Shown here in pieces: positions 18,461-26,638 of a stretch of 64,000 bases of DNA. Both the position numbers and the translations under genes were made by a program. Each line of letters opens with the position of its first letter. Position 1 is the first letter of the stretch. Under the pieces are notes generated by a model. The model was not told where the DNA came from, searched no databases, and was given only the letters and a program-made list of their open reading frames with translations. The stretch covers positions 2,315,325 through 2,379,324 of the forward strand of contig NC_021487.1 of assembly GCF_000427095.1 (NCBI RefSeq). The letters run 5' to 3'. The stretch comes from Chthonomonas calidirosea T49 (GTDB taxonomy: Bacteria; Armatimonadota; Chthonomonadetes; Chthonomonadales; Chthonomonadaceae).

Positions 18461-18730
18461 ATGCAAAAAGAGGTTAATCCCGTTGTTGTGATCGCCGTAG
18501 TAGTAGTGCTTGTTGTGGGCATTGTGGGTGCGCTGGTCTACTTCACCAGTCCTCATACCCCACCCGGAGTGAAATATACCCCAGGTGTGCCTCCTTGGAA
18601 GAACGGGCAACCCTACCAGCCATGGCAGGGCATCAAGCAACAAGGGCAACCTAACGGTTCCATGGGCGCCCTAGCGGCTCCGGCAGGCTCTCCTGCGGCT
18701 CCAGGAGCGGTGCCGCCTACAGGTCACTAA
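18461..18730 (+). CDS. Small single-pass membrane protein, Pro/Gly-rich
   Basis: 89 residues: a membrane helix (about 7-27, VVVIAVVVVLVVGIVGALVY) and a Pro/Gly/Gln/Ala-rich extracytoplasmic tail (PPGVKYTPGVPPWKNGQPYQ...). GAGAGGAA precedes ATG 18461. It follows the pseudopilin gene by 18 bases and precedes a strong terminator, so the two form an operon. No family recognised; it may be an accessory or anchoring partner of the pseudopilin. Confidence 0.75.
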   Translation: MQKEVNPVVVIAVVVVLVVGIVGALVYFTSPHTPPGVKYTPGVPPWKNGQPYQPWQGIKQQGQPNGSMGALAAPAGSPAAPGAVPPTGH

Positions 18731-18754
18731 GCTCGGCGCGACTTTTGGGGAGAA

Positions 18755-18786
18755 ACTCCTAGCCCAAAACTGGGCTAGGAGTTTTT
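18755..18786 (+). terminator. Strong intrinsic terminator
   Basis: ACTCCTAGCCCA (18755-18766), AAAC loop, TGGGCTAGGAGT (18771-18782), then TTTTT. Ends the pseudopilin operon. Confidence 0.9.
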
Positions 18787-18804
18787 ATCCTGTTTTGGTA
18801 AATT

Positions 18805-19295
18805 GTGAAATTCGATGGGCAGGATGGGCAGGCACAGGGGCAAACGGGCAGGCACAGGGGCCTGCCCCTACAATGGATGTATGGTTGGTTTGTAGGGGCG
18901 ACCCCCCGTGGTCACCCGATGGTATTCACCACAATCGTCGTGGTTTTGGGAAATTATGGGATGAAACGGGCAAACATGAATTTCCAAACGGGCAGGCACG
19001 GGGGCCTGCCCCTACAATGGGTGTGTTGATGTGTTTGTAGGGGCGACCCCCCATGGTCGCCCAATGGGATTTCCCATGGCCGTCCGATTGTGGTAAATTG
19101 CAGAATTCAATGGGCAGGTGTGGCGGACGTGTGGTTGGTTTGTAGGGGCGACCCCCCGTGGTCGCCCAATGGGATTTCCCATGATCGTCGTGGTTTTGGG
19201 CACATTGTGGAATTCAATGGGCAGGCACAGGGGCCTGCCCCTACCCAACATCCACCTATTCCCTCGCCCTGTGGGAGAGGGTTAGGGTGAGTAGG
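18805..19295. repeat. Mosaic of palindromic intergenic repeats
   Basis: Two hairpin elements alternate. Type A, GGGCAGGCACAGGGGCCTGC-CCCTAC, occurs near 18846, 18990 and 19219. Type B, TAGGGGCGACCCCCCGTGGT-CGCCC, occurs near 18892, 19037 and 19142. Between them run related spacers (TGGTAAATTG...GAATTCAATGGGCAGG; GGGATTTCCCATG.TCGTCGTGGTTTTGGG). A third element, CCCTCGCCCTGTGGGAGAGG-GTTAGGGTGAG, closes the array at 19261-19291. All three resemble REP-like sequences that are widely dispersed in unrelated bacteria. Open frames across this stretch are repeat artefacts. Confidence 0.85.
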
Positions 19296-19415
19296 AAAGA
19301 TCAAAGCCTTCATAACCCTATTCTGTCACAACGAAAACGCTTTATCGTTTTTCATCTCAGCAGGGCAGCATCTCCCCTCGAAGGGTATGCTGTTCTGTGA
19401 AGATAGCTACTGTGG

Positions 19416-19445
19416 TTGACAGACAGGTAAAATGTGTGCTACACT
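19416..19445 (+). promoter_or_regulatory. Sigma-70 promoter of the SLH porin gene
   Basis: TTGACA (19416-19421), 18-base spacer, TACACT (19440-19445). It predicts a leader of about 350 bases. Confidence 0.7.
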
Positions 19446-19451
19446 GTGGCT

Positions 19452-19805
19452 GTCTCGAACAAATGCGTGTTGATTCGGGAACATCAACACGCGATGAAGC
19501 GTTAGATATAAGTGAAAATCGAACGCTTCCGTACGTTTACCGAAGTCCTCACTTCCGGTCGAAAGGTAGCGTAAGCCATAGGAAAAGGCCATCCGCGCTG
19601 AGGCGGTCTTGGGAAAGAAGCAGGATACAAAGGATACTCTTCTAGAACAGGTCGCCTAGCAAAAGGGTGTACCGTTTCGGGCTGGCGTTGCTGCCTTCGT
19701 TCGGTGGAGGAGTTCGGGAACCAACGGAGCGCGTTCTCTCGCATGGGAGGCGCGCTCTTCGTGTGCCAAAAACCAAACTCAAAACTTCCACTAAGGAGGC
19801 AAAAG
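19452..19805 (+). promoter_or_regulatory. Long structured 5' leader of the SLH porin gene
   Basis: Begins with a strong hairpin (GCGTGTTGAT...ATCAACACGC, about 19464-19491). A GC-rich segment (about 19515-19625) can form several local stems, including CCGAAGT/ACTTCCGG and CCGC/GCGG. Ends with an AAGGAGG SD at 19793-19799. No known riboswitch consensus was recognised. Confidence 0.45.
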
Positions 19806-21719
19806 ATGCGAAAGGTATTGCCCTACCTAGGCACCTCTCTCGCGCTGCTTGCCGCCGCCTGGGCGATGCCCGCAAAGGCTCAGGACCAGAATCCGTTTAA
19901 AGATGTGCCGACGGACCACTGGGCCTATCAGGCGGTGACCGACCTGCAGCAGAAGGGGATCATCGTGGGCTACCCGGATGGCTACTTCCGGGGTCAACGT
20001 ACACTCACCCGCTACGAGTTCGCGGTCGCTCTTGAGCGCGCACTCCAGAAAATTCAGGCCATGCCTGGCCCTCCCGGCCCACAAGGCCCTCCCGGCCCGC
20101 AAGGAGAGCAAGGCCCTCCTGGCCCTCCAGGCATGACGCCGGAAGAGGTTACCGAGCTTCGTAACCTCACCCATGAGTTCCAAACCGACTTGGCCAATCT
20201 TGGCGCCGACGTTAAGCAGATCAATCAGCGCCTTGATGAGCTGGCCGACCAGGTAAAGGCCATCAATCAGCGCCTAGATAAGATGCCCAAGGTGGGTGGG
20301 GACGTCTTCTTTGGTGTTCGCAGCAACCTCTCTCGCTTGCCGTTTATAGACGAGAACGGCACCTTCCAGCCCGCCAATAAGTCGCTGGCTGAGAAGGTCT
20401 ACTCCACCCATGACGTCCACCTCACCGTCGGCGCGAATTTGCCCGACAACGTGAAGCTCAACCTCGACCTGGTAAGCTCCAACTACCTTTCTAGCTATAC
20501 CAGCGGCGGATTGGGCACAACGCCAGGGGCCTCTGTAAATGGCTATCCGCAGGACACCACCCTGTATAAGGCCAACTTGGATATCCCGATCTCCTTCCTC
20601 GGTAAGAATACCACCCTTACCATTGGACGATTTGGGAACCAAGTGACCCCACTTACCTACTACCGGCCCAACACCGACTACTACTTCGACCTGCCTTGGT
20701 ATCAGAACGGGGACTGGATTCAGGATGGTTTCCGCCTGCAGTCTAAGTTCGGCAGCGCCGAGACCCAGCTGTTCGCAGGTAGCTTCAGCTCGCTCACCGG
20801 TACCGGTGCGACGCCGAACATCAATACGCCGGTCATCGGAAACGTCTACGGCATCCGCGGCTTCAACCCCATTACCCCGTTCTACGGCTTGAATATGCTG
20901 GGCAATACCGTGGCGACCCAGGTGGCCGGTTTGCACATCGGTGTGCCGCTCTTCAAGCTCGGTGAGATCGGCGTGTCGCTCATAGATACCAGCGGTCCCG
21001 TTGCCACCGGCCCGCTGGCCTTCAACAACGTGTTGGTCTATGGCGTTAACCTGAAGCTAAAAGAGATAGGTAAGTTCAACGTGAACGCCGAGGCCGCCAA
21101 GAGCGTGCGCGGCAAGAACATCACCGATACGGTGGGTTACAACGGTGACGACAACGCCTACAAGCTCGATGTGAGCTACAACACGGGCCCGTTGAACGCC
21201 GACGTGAACTACCTGTATGTTGACCCAGCCTTCGGGGCTCCGGGCTACTGGCTGCGCATTGGGAATTTCTACAACCCAACCAACCTCCAAGGCCCAAGCG
21301 CTCGCGTTGGCTATACCTTCTCGGATAAACTCTCCGCCTATATCGGCGGTAGCTACTTCGCCGGGGCGCGAAACCGTGTGGTTCCCGGTGGCGCTGGGTT
21401 CACAACGGGTAGCTTCGTCGTCGTGGGTAAGGCGGGGGTGAAGTACTCCCTCAACAAGTATCTCGATCTTAGCGCCGACTATGAGGGCGACTTCTACAAC
21501 CTGTCCGGCTCCGTGACACCACTTCATAAACCGGGCTATCCGACCGAGCAGTACGTCACCTTTGGCGTGGGGGTTCATCCCACCACCAACACCACCCTGC
21601 AGTTGGCTTACCAGCTGTTGACCTACCGTGATACCGGCGGTGGTCTGGGTGGCGCCCTTCCTGGTGGCAAAACCTCTAACGCCAACGTGCTCACCATTCA
21701 GGGCAACGTCAAGTTCTAA
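19806..21719 (+). CDS. SLH-domain outer-membrane porin with collagen-like linker
   Basis: 637 residues. The signal peptide ends at AKA (residue 25). An SLH domain (about 28-85: FKDVPTDHWAYQAVTDLQQK, GYPDGYFRGQRTLTRYEFA) should bind peptidoglycan-linked polymer. Seven Gly-X-Y triplets (88-108; GPP/GPQ/GEQ) form a short collagen-like rod. A coiled coil with two near-identical INQRLDELADQVK heptads (about 139-160) follows. The C-terminal 470 residues are a beta-barrel of alternating strands ending in QGNVKF, with terminal Phe typical of BamA-inserted porins. The layout is that of OmpM/SlpA/cyanobacterial SLH porins that tether the outer membrane to the cell wall. ATG 19806 has AAGGAGG upstream. 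A long leader and perfect terminator suggest high, regulated expression. Confidence 0.92.
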   Translation: MRKVLPYLGTSLALLAAAWAMPAKAQDQNPFKDVPTDHWAYQAVTDLQQKGIIVGYPDGYFRGQRTLTRYEFAVALERALQKIQAMPGPPGPQGPPGPQGEQGPPGPPGMTPEEVTELRNLTHEFQTDLANLGADVKQINQRLDELADQVKAINQRLDKMPKVGGDVFFGVRSNLSRLPFIDENGTFQPANKSLAEKVYSTHDVHLTVGANLPDNVKLNLDLVSSNYLSSYTSGGLGTTPGASVNGYPQDTTLYKANLDIPISFLGKNTTLTIGRFGNQVTPLTYYRPNTDYYFDLPWYQNGDWIQDGFRLQSKFGSAETQLFAGSFSSLTGTGATPNINTPVIGNVYGIRGFNPITPFYGLNMLGNTVATQVAGLHIGVPLFKLGEIGVSLIDTSGPVATGPLAFNNVLVYGVNLKLKEIGKFNVNAEAAKSVRGKNITDTVGYNGDDNAYKLDVSYNTGPLNADVNYLYVDPAFGAPGYWLRIGNFYNPTNLQGPSARVGYTFSDKLSAYIGGSYFAGARNRVVPGGAGFTTGSFVVVGKAGVKYSLNKYLDLSADYEGDFYNLSGSVTPLHKPGYPTEQYVTFGVGVHPTTNTTLQLAYQLLTYRDTGGGLGGALPGGKTSNANVLTIQGNVKF

Positions 21720-21740
21720 GCGGTTTATAGAACGGACTTG

Positions 21741-21776
21741 AAGAACCGTCGAGCTGCAGCTCGACGGTTCTTTTTT
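21741..21776 (+). terminator. Strong intrinsic terminator after SLH porin
   Basis: Perfect palindromic stem GAACCGTCGAGCT/AGCTCGACGGTTC (21743-21770), followed by T6. Confidence 0.93.
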
Positions 21777-21933
21777 GCCTCCTTGGTTTTGGGCGGCACG
21801 GCGGGCGTGCAGTAGTTTGCTGCATATGTGAGTACCAAAGAAAACATCGAAACGAAAGAGTCAGCTTTAATGTCATAATAAACGAGAGCCTCTCAGCCAT
21901 TCGAGAGGCCGCCTAAAAGGAGGAATACAGAAC

Positions 21934-22197
21934 ATGAAACCCACACGTCTGTTCGCAATCGCTGCCGCTGGGCTTGCCCTTACTCTTCCCCTCTTCTCCG
22001 TGAGGCCCGCCTGCGCGCAAAACATGAACGATTCGTTCCAAACCGACTTGCAGAAAGCGCTGGATACCCTTAATCGTCTACAACAGCTTCTCGATCAGAT
22101 AGCTAACCGACAAAGCAGCCAAAGTAGCGATCAGGGGAATATGAACAACTCGGGTAGCTCGGATAACTCTGATTCTGGCAACAGCGACTCGAACTAA
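21934..22197 (+). CDS. Small secreted Ser/Asn-rich protein
   Basis: 87 residues. The signal peptide MKPTRLFAIAAAGLALTLPL...ACA is cut before QNMND. A short amphipathic helix (FQTDLQKALDTLNRLQQLLDQIA) and a disordered Ser/Asn/Asp/Gly tail follow. AAAAGGAGG precedes ATG 21934; a GCCTCTC/GAGAGGC hairpin (21887-21908) sits just upstream. No family recognised; the helix suggests oligomerisation or binding to an envelope partner such as the neighbouring SLH porin (inference). Confidence 0.75.
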   Translation: MKPTRLFAIAAAGLALTLPLFSVRPACAQNMNDSFQTDLQKALDTLNRLQQLLDQIANRQSSQSSDQGNMNNSGSSDNSDSGNSDSN

Positions 22198-22215
22198 CTC
22201 CCCTAAGCCGAATCG

Positions 22216-22295
22216 CCTCCTGCCATTTTCGCGTACGACCGACAATAGAACGGTTCTTTTACGTATAGAGAATGGCAGGAGGTTTTGTCTGTATG
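22216..22295 (+). promoter_or_regulatory. Hairpin that can mask the SD of the metallophosphoesterase gene
   Basis: CCTCCTGCCATT (22216-22227) is perfectly complementary to AATGGCAGGAGG (22271-22282), whose AGGAGG is the SD for ATG 22293. Inner TACG/CGTA and ACCG/CGGT pairs extend the fold. It could also act as a terminator for the upstream gene (TTTT follows). Confidence 0.6.
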
Positions 22296-23141
22296 CCCGA
22301 CCGTCGTCTGTTGCGTCTCAACAAAACCCATAAGCCCGCACGGCTAACGCGTCGCCAACTCCTTCTTGCCGGTGCTCTGCTTGGCTTTGGAGGGTTGGTA
22401 TGGGAGACCGAGCACCTGGTGGTGACACGCCATCGGTTGGAGGTGCAAGGGCTGCACGCGCCCTGCCGGGTAGTGCAGCTTAGCGATCTACATCGCTCTT
22501 GGTGTGTGCCGGAAAACTTCATTGCACGTGTGGTAAGCTGTACCCAACGCCTCAATCCAGACGTAGTGCTCTTAAGTGGCGATTTTGTGACCTCGCACTC
22601 CAGCTATATCGCCTCGTGTGCTCGTCAACTTTCACGCCTCCATCCACCTCAGGGAATGTATGCGGTGCTCGGTAACCACGATTATCGCTGCGACCAATGG
22701 CAAGGAGCACCGGCCGTACAAGAAGGGCTGCAGGCTGTTGGAATCCAGATGCTGACGAACCGGAGCCAAAAGCTGGATTGTGGCCTTCGTCTTGTGGGCC
22801 TGGACGACTGTGAGACAGGTGCCCCCGATCCCGATGCCGCCTTTGGTCGCCTCACTCCAGGCGAGCCACTCCTGGCCTTTACCCACAACCCCTTGCTCTT
22901 CGATGTGCTTTGCGGCTTCCCTTGCGTCACTTTGGCCGGCCATACACACGGCGGACAGATCTACATTCCTGGCGTAACCCCACTTTTTATGGACGAACGC
23001 GCCCGCTACCTGCGCGGCTGGTTCCAGAAACCTCAATGGCCAGGACGGATGTATGTCTCCTGTGGCCTTGGCACGATCGCTATCCCAGCCCGCTTTAACG
23101 CCCCGGCCGAGATCGCTCTCTTTGAGCTTGTTCCGGCTTAG
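22293..23141 (+). CDS. YkuE-type metallophosphoesterase
   Basis: 282 residues from ATG 22293. The N-terminus has a twin-arginine-like segment LTRRQLLLAGALLGFGG, consistent with Tat export or membrane anchoring. The calcineurin-like domain shows VQLSDLHRS (D-x-H), LLSGDF (GD), VLGNHDY (GNHD), FTHNP and AGHTHGGQ, a complete dinuclear metal site. Relatives are membrane-associated phosphodiesterases, some linked to lipid or envelope metabolism; the substrate here is unknown. I prefer 22293 over ATG 22272 because AGGAGG lies 10 bases ahead of it and overlaps the earlier codon. Its 3' end overlaps the converging glycosyltransferase gene by 4 bases. Confidence 0.88.
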   Translation: MPDRRLLRLNKTHKPARLTRRQLLLAGALLGFGGLVWETEHLVVTRHRLEVQGLHAPCRVVQLSDLHRSWCVPENFIARVVSCTQRLNPDVVLLSGDFVTSHSSYIASCARQLSRLHPPQGMYAVLGNHDYRCDQWQGAPAVQEGLQAVGIQMLTNRSQKLDCGLRLVGLDDCETGAPDPDAAFGRLTPGEPLLAFTHNPLLFDVLCGFPCVTLAGHTHGGQIYIPGVTPLFMDERARYLRGWFQKPQWPGRMYVSCGLGTIAIPARFNAPAEIALFELVPA

Positions 23142-26100
23142 GCAGCTGTCTGCTCGGTCAGCATGGCCTCTGCGAGCGCCAAATTGTGCTGCGCCTCAGC
23201 ATGATCGGGATGGAGGGCAAGCTCCTGACGGTAGGCGAGTATGGCGGCCTCATAGGCGCGTAACTGGAAGTAGCAGTTCCCCAGCACGAAAAAGCCGGAA
23301 CGCCGTTGCGGCTCTACCTGAAGGCCTGCTGCGTAAACGTCGGCGGCTCGATCGTAGCAACCCAGCTTATAGAGCAAATCCCCAGCATTAAAGTAGGCGT
23401 TGCCGTAGGCAGGGCCTACCCGGATCGCCTCGGCATAGCAGTCAACTGCTTCCGCGATCCGATTGAGAGCGGTAAGCACACGTCCTAAGTTAACATAGAC
23501 CTCCGGTGTTTCACAACCTTGTGCGTTCAGACGTAAGTAAAGTTCTAATGCCTCCTCCCATCTCTGCAGATGTTCGCAGCAGGAAGCGAATTTGGCAAGC
23601 ACGTCTGTCGCATCCGGTTGACGTAGAGCGGCTCGTTGCCAATAGATGTAGGCCTCCTCGTAGTCCTCTAATTCCATTAGGAGCTCCGCCAGCTCTCGCA
23701 CCAACATTTCGTTGGTCGGCAGATGCTCCAGCAACATTTCCAGTACGTTGCGCGCCTCTTCTTTTCTGCCGAGCTTCTGAAGCATCTGGGCCATAAGATG
23801 GCGCGCTTCGTGCATGCCCGGCCGCAACTCCAAAGCTTTCTTGCAGCAATCGAGGGCTTCCTCGTAGCGCTCTTGCCCTCGAAGCGCGAGGGCTAGGGCG
23901 TAGTAGGCTTTGTAACTGCCAAGCCCCAGATCTCCCGCCTCTGCATAGAGATTTTTGCGTTGCGTGCCCAGTTTAATCGCTTCACTGAATGCGGCCTCGG
24001 CCTCCTGATAGCGCTCTAGGGCTAAGAAGCACTGCCCTTTTGCGAAGGAGAGACCCGAATGTTCGATCTTGAGGCTCTCCGCGTGTCGGCAAACCTCTAG
24101 TGCTTGTTGAAAATGGCCGAGGGCGTGAAGCGCCAGCGCCCATTCGTAAAAAAGGATGTAGCTGTATTCATGTTGCGGGCTGGCCTCTGCGGCAGCCTGC
24201 TCGAAGTAGCGCACGGCGTTAGCCATGTCGTTTTGGGTGAAGTAGGCGTTGCCCAAGTTGAAAAGTTGAAATGGCCTTAAGGTGGCATCTTGGCACTCGG
24301 CAACCTCGTGCTCAAGCATACGGATAAATCGCTCATGCTTGTTGCGCTCTTGCATGATCTCGTGCGCGTAGCCGTAGTGATCGAAAACAAGTCCTTCATA
24401 GGAGGCCGTTTTATAGCCTAGTCGGGTGAGCGATAGCATGTTCTGTTCGTGCACCCGGCCTTCGAAACGAACTCCGGGCACAAGCCGAAACAGACGAACC
24501 CCGTGATGCACCACCACCTCGCCCTGCTCGTTACGTTGGGGGGAGGAGAGCCAGTTGCGTATTTTGACCATGTAGCCTCCCACGTCTGCAGGGGCCTTTT
24601 CAATGGCGTTACGAAAATGAATCCCTGCATTCGGCGCGATCTCCTCGTCCGCATCAAGCCAGAGCGCCCAATTTCCCGTGGCATGCTGAATGGAGACATT
24701 GCGTGCCTCCGAAAAATCGTCTTTCCAGACATGTTCGATGACTTTGGCGCCAAAAGAACGGGCGATTTGAGGCGTCTCGTCGGTGGATCCGGTGTCTACC
24801 ACGATGATCTCGTCTACCACATCCTTTGCGCTTTGCAGACAGTTTGCCAAAAATCGTGCCTCGTTTTTCACGATCATGCAGAGCGAAAGGCGCGGTCTTC
24901 CCACGTCCCCTTTGCCATCAAGCGCTTTTTGAGCCTCTTGGTAGGCGCGCATCAGTTGGCGATACTCCTCCGAACTCTTCACCGTATGACGTCGGGAAGA
25001 GGGAACCGCCCGGAGGCGTTTGCGCGCCTCCTGCAGCACCCATCGTGCGCAGCGTTCCAAGGTTTTCCGCACCTGCAGTTCCCCTGGAGTCAAGCGAAAG
25101 GCTGCCAATGCATGTGGTAGGGCCTCCTTGCCTCGACCCTGCATCAATAGGAAGTAGGCCAGGTTGTGGTGCAAGTCACGTGAGTTGGGATGCTTTGTCA
25201 CCGCCAGCTCAAGCACCTCAACAGCCTTTTGGTGGTTTCCAGTGTAGAAGTAACATAGGGCAAGCGCGTTACAAAGGTCGGCATCTTCCGGTTGCTCTTG
25301 TAAACAGGCCTCGATCTCAGGGAGCAGCGATTCCCACTGCCCTTCGCGCGCCCTTTGAAGCACACTTTTTCGGCGCGATTCCCAATCCAAGGTGGACTGT
25401 AGAACATCAGGTTCTGCATCTAGGGGCAGCGCCTCAAGCCCAAAGGGCAGAATCTCCGCTTGGCTCGGTTGCTCGCAGACCGCCTTTAAGCGCGACAGAG
25501 CGATGCGGGCCGCGTGCGCCCAAGTGTGGTTTTGCGCCATATGCTGGGCTGCACAGAGCCCGCGCTCTCTGGCCTCTTCACGATTTGAGGCTACCCGTCG
25601 CAAAAGCTCCACAAGTGCCTCCCCATCCGGCTTTGCCCAAAACGGCAGCCCAAAGGTTGGTATGTCGCCAATGCGCGCTTCCGGAAAATACTCTATGGTG
25701 GCCGGAATAAGGTAGGCGTTGTCGTTAGAGGCGAAGTCGAGCGCGGCGCCCTCACCGGTCACGATCACGGGTTTGCCGCAAGCCATGGCTTCGGCCACAG
25801 GCAACGCATAGCCCTCTCCACGATAGGGATGCACCAAACAGTGACAGCTAGCATAGAGCGCGGCTATCTGTTCATCGCTCAAGTCCTCATCGAGATAGAA
25901 AATGGGCGCACAAGCGCCGCTGGCCTGAAGTCGTGCTATCTGCTCTTGCAGCGTTTGGCCTCGATAAAAGCTTTTTACACCGAAATCTTTGATGATAAGC
26001 GCTACATCGTCCTTTGGGGTGAAAGCGCGTTGCCATGCCTCTAAAAGAATGTCTATCCCCTTGCGCGGAATCGTGCCGCCGACGAAGAGGAAAACAAACG

Positions 26101-26638
26101 TGTCGGGCTGAATGGCCGAGAAACGCGGATCGGCGACGAGATCGAGCGGAGGACGGTTCGGGTAAAAGCGGTTTGGATTAATGCCGCAAGGCACCACAAA
26201 AACCTTTTCAGAGGGTATGCCGGCCCGTAGATAGCAGTCCCGTACATAGGTGGAGTAAGCCCAAATTTCATCAGGCTGTTGTGCGGCGGTGACCCAATCG
26301 GCTGGAATCGCCCCGTACTCCCACGGCTGAATGACGATAAGTTTTCCATGACGGGGGCGGCACCAGTCAGGTGGCCACCTATGCCGTAGTGTAAGGGTCG
26401 GCTCCTCCGGTAGCAGCCGATTCTGTATCTCAAGAAGCTTGGTGCCGTGGTCCCCTTCCGGTGTAAAGGTGGCAGGTTCGTAGTGGTCAATGAAGGGTAA
26501 AAACGATGCATTGAAATCGGGGTCGTCTAAAAGCGCCAGCAGTAGCTCGCGATTGACGTGCGCAAGGCTGTGATGCACGAAAAACGAGCCATTCCAAACC
26601 AACGACTTTTGGCCTTGCGAGGCGATCTTTAAAGGCAT
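23138..26638 (-). CDS. Bifunctional glycosyltransferase (GT4 + GT2) with TPR repeats
   Basis: 1166 residues. Residues about 1-390 are a GT-B/GT4 enzyme (VFLFVGGTIPRKGIDILLEA; YRGEGYALPVAEAMACGKPVIVTGEGAALDF). TPR repeats follow at about 430-530. Residues about 575-800 are a GT-A/GT2 enzyme (RLSLCMIVKNEARFLANCLQ; VVDTGSTDETPQIARSFGAK; ALWLDADEE with the DxD). A further run of about nine TPRs fills 800-1166. TPR-linked GT2 enzymes of the SLCMIVKNE group often modify proteins or build surface glycans. It is the last gene of a three-gene operon, overlapping the upstream gene by 10 bases. Protein or S-layer glycosylation is an inference. Confidence 0.87.
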   Translation of the reverse strand: MPLKIASQGQKSLVWNGSFFVHHSLAHVNRELLLALLDDPDFNASFLPFIDHYEPATFTPEGDHGTKLLEIQNRLLPEEPTLTLRHRWPPDWCRPRHGKLIVIQPWEYGAIPADWVTAAQQPDEIWAYSTYVRDCYLRAGIPSEKVFVVPCGINPNRFYPNRPPLDLVADPRFSAIQPDTFVFLFVGGTIPRKGIDILLEAWQRAFTPKDDVALIIKDFGVKSFYRGQTLQEQIARLQASGACAPIFYLDEDLSDEQIAALYASCHCLVHPYRGEGYALPVAEAMACGKPVIVTGEGAALDFASNDNAYLIPATIEYFPEARIGDIPTFGLPFWAKPDGEALVELLRRVASNREEARERGLCAAQHMAQNHTWAHAARIALSRLKAVCEQPSQAEILPFGLEALPLDAEPDVLQSTLDWESRRKSVLQRAREGQWESLLPEIEACLQEQPEDADLCNALALCYFYTGNHQKAVEVLELAVTKHPNSRDLHHNLAYFLLMQGRGKEALPHALAAFRLTPGELQVRKTLERCARWVLQEARKRLRAVPSSRRHTVKSSEEYRQLMRAYQEAQKALDGKGDVGRPRLSLCMIVKNEARFLANCLQSAKDVVDEIIVVDTGSTDETPQIARSFGAKVIEHVWKDDFSEARNVSIQHATGNWALWLDADEEIAPNAGIHFRNAIEKAPADVGGYMVKIRNWLSSPQRNEQGEVVVHHGVRLFRLVPGVRFEGRVHEQNMLSLTRLGYKTASYEGLVFDHYGYAHEIMQERNKHERFIRMLEHEVAECQDATLRPFQLFNLGNAYFTQNDMANAVRYFEQAAAEASPQHEYSYILFYEWALALHALGHFQQALEVCRHAESLKIEHSGLSFAKGQCFLALERYQEAEAAFSEAIKLGTQRKNLYAEAGDLGLGSYKAYYALALALRGQERYEEALDCCKKALELRPGMHEARHLMAQMLQKLGRKEEARNVLEMLLEHLPTNEMLVRELAELLMELEDYEEAYIYWQRAALRQPDATDVLAKFASCCEHLQRWEEALELYLRLNAQGCETPEVYVNLGRVLTALNRIAEAVDCYAEAIRVGPAYGNAYFNAGDLLYKLGCYDRAADVYAAGLQVEPQRRSGFFVLGNCYFQLRAYEAAILAYRQELALHPDHAEAQHNLALAEAMLTEQTAA

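Noticed and set aside
18795-19290. Open frames in the repeat mosaic (up to 81 codons)
   Set aside because: They translate the hairpin repeats themselves and have no SD.
19515-19625. Cyclic-di-GMP (GEMM) riboswitch in the porin leader
   Set aside because: A CGAAAG tetraloop and GC-rich stems recall it, but the conserved GGACGCAAAGC and tetraloop-receptor arrangement is absent.
19397-19645. Open frame of 82 codons in the porin leader
   Set aside because: Arg/Ser-rich composition, no family, start lies inside the promoter; the leader RNA is the better explanation.
20274-20936. Minus-strand frame of 220 codons inside the SLH porin gene
   Set aside because: Antisense to a clear beta-barrel coding region; no SD or family match.
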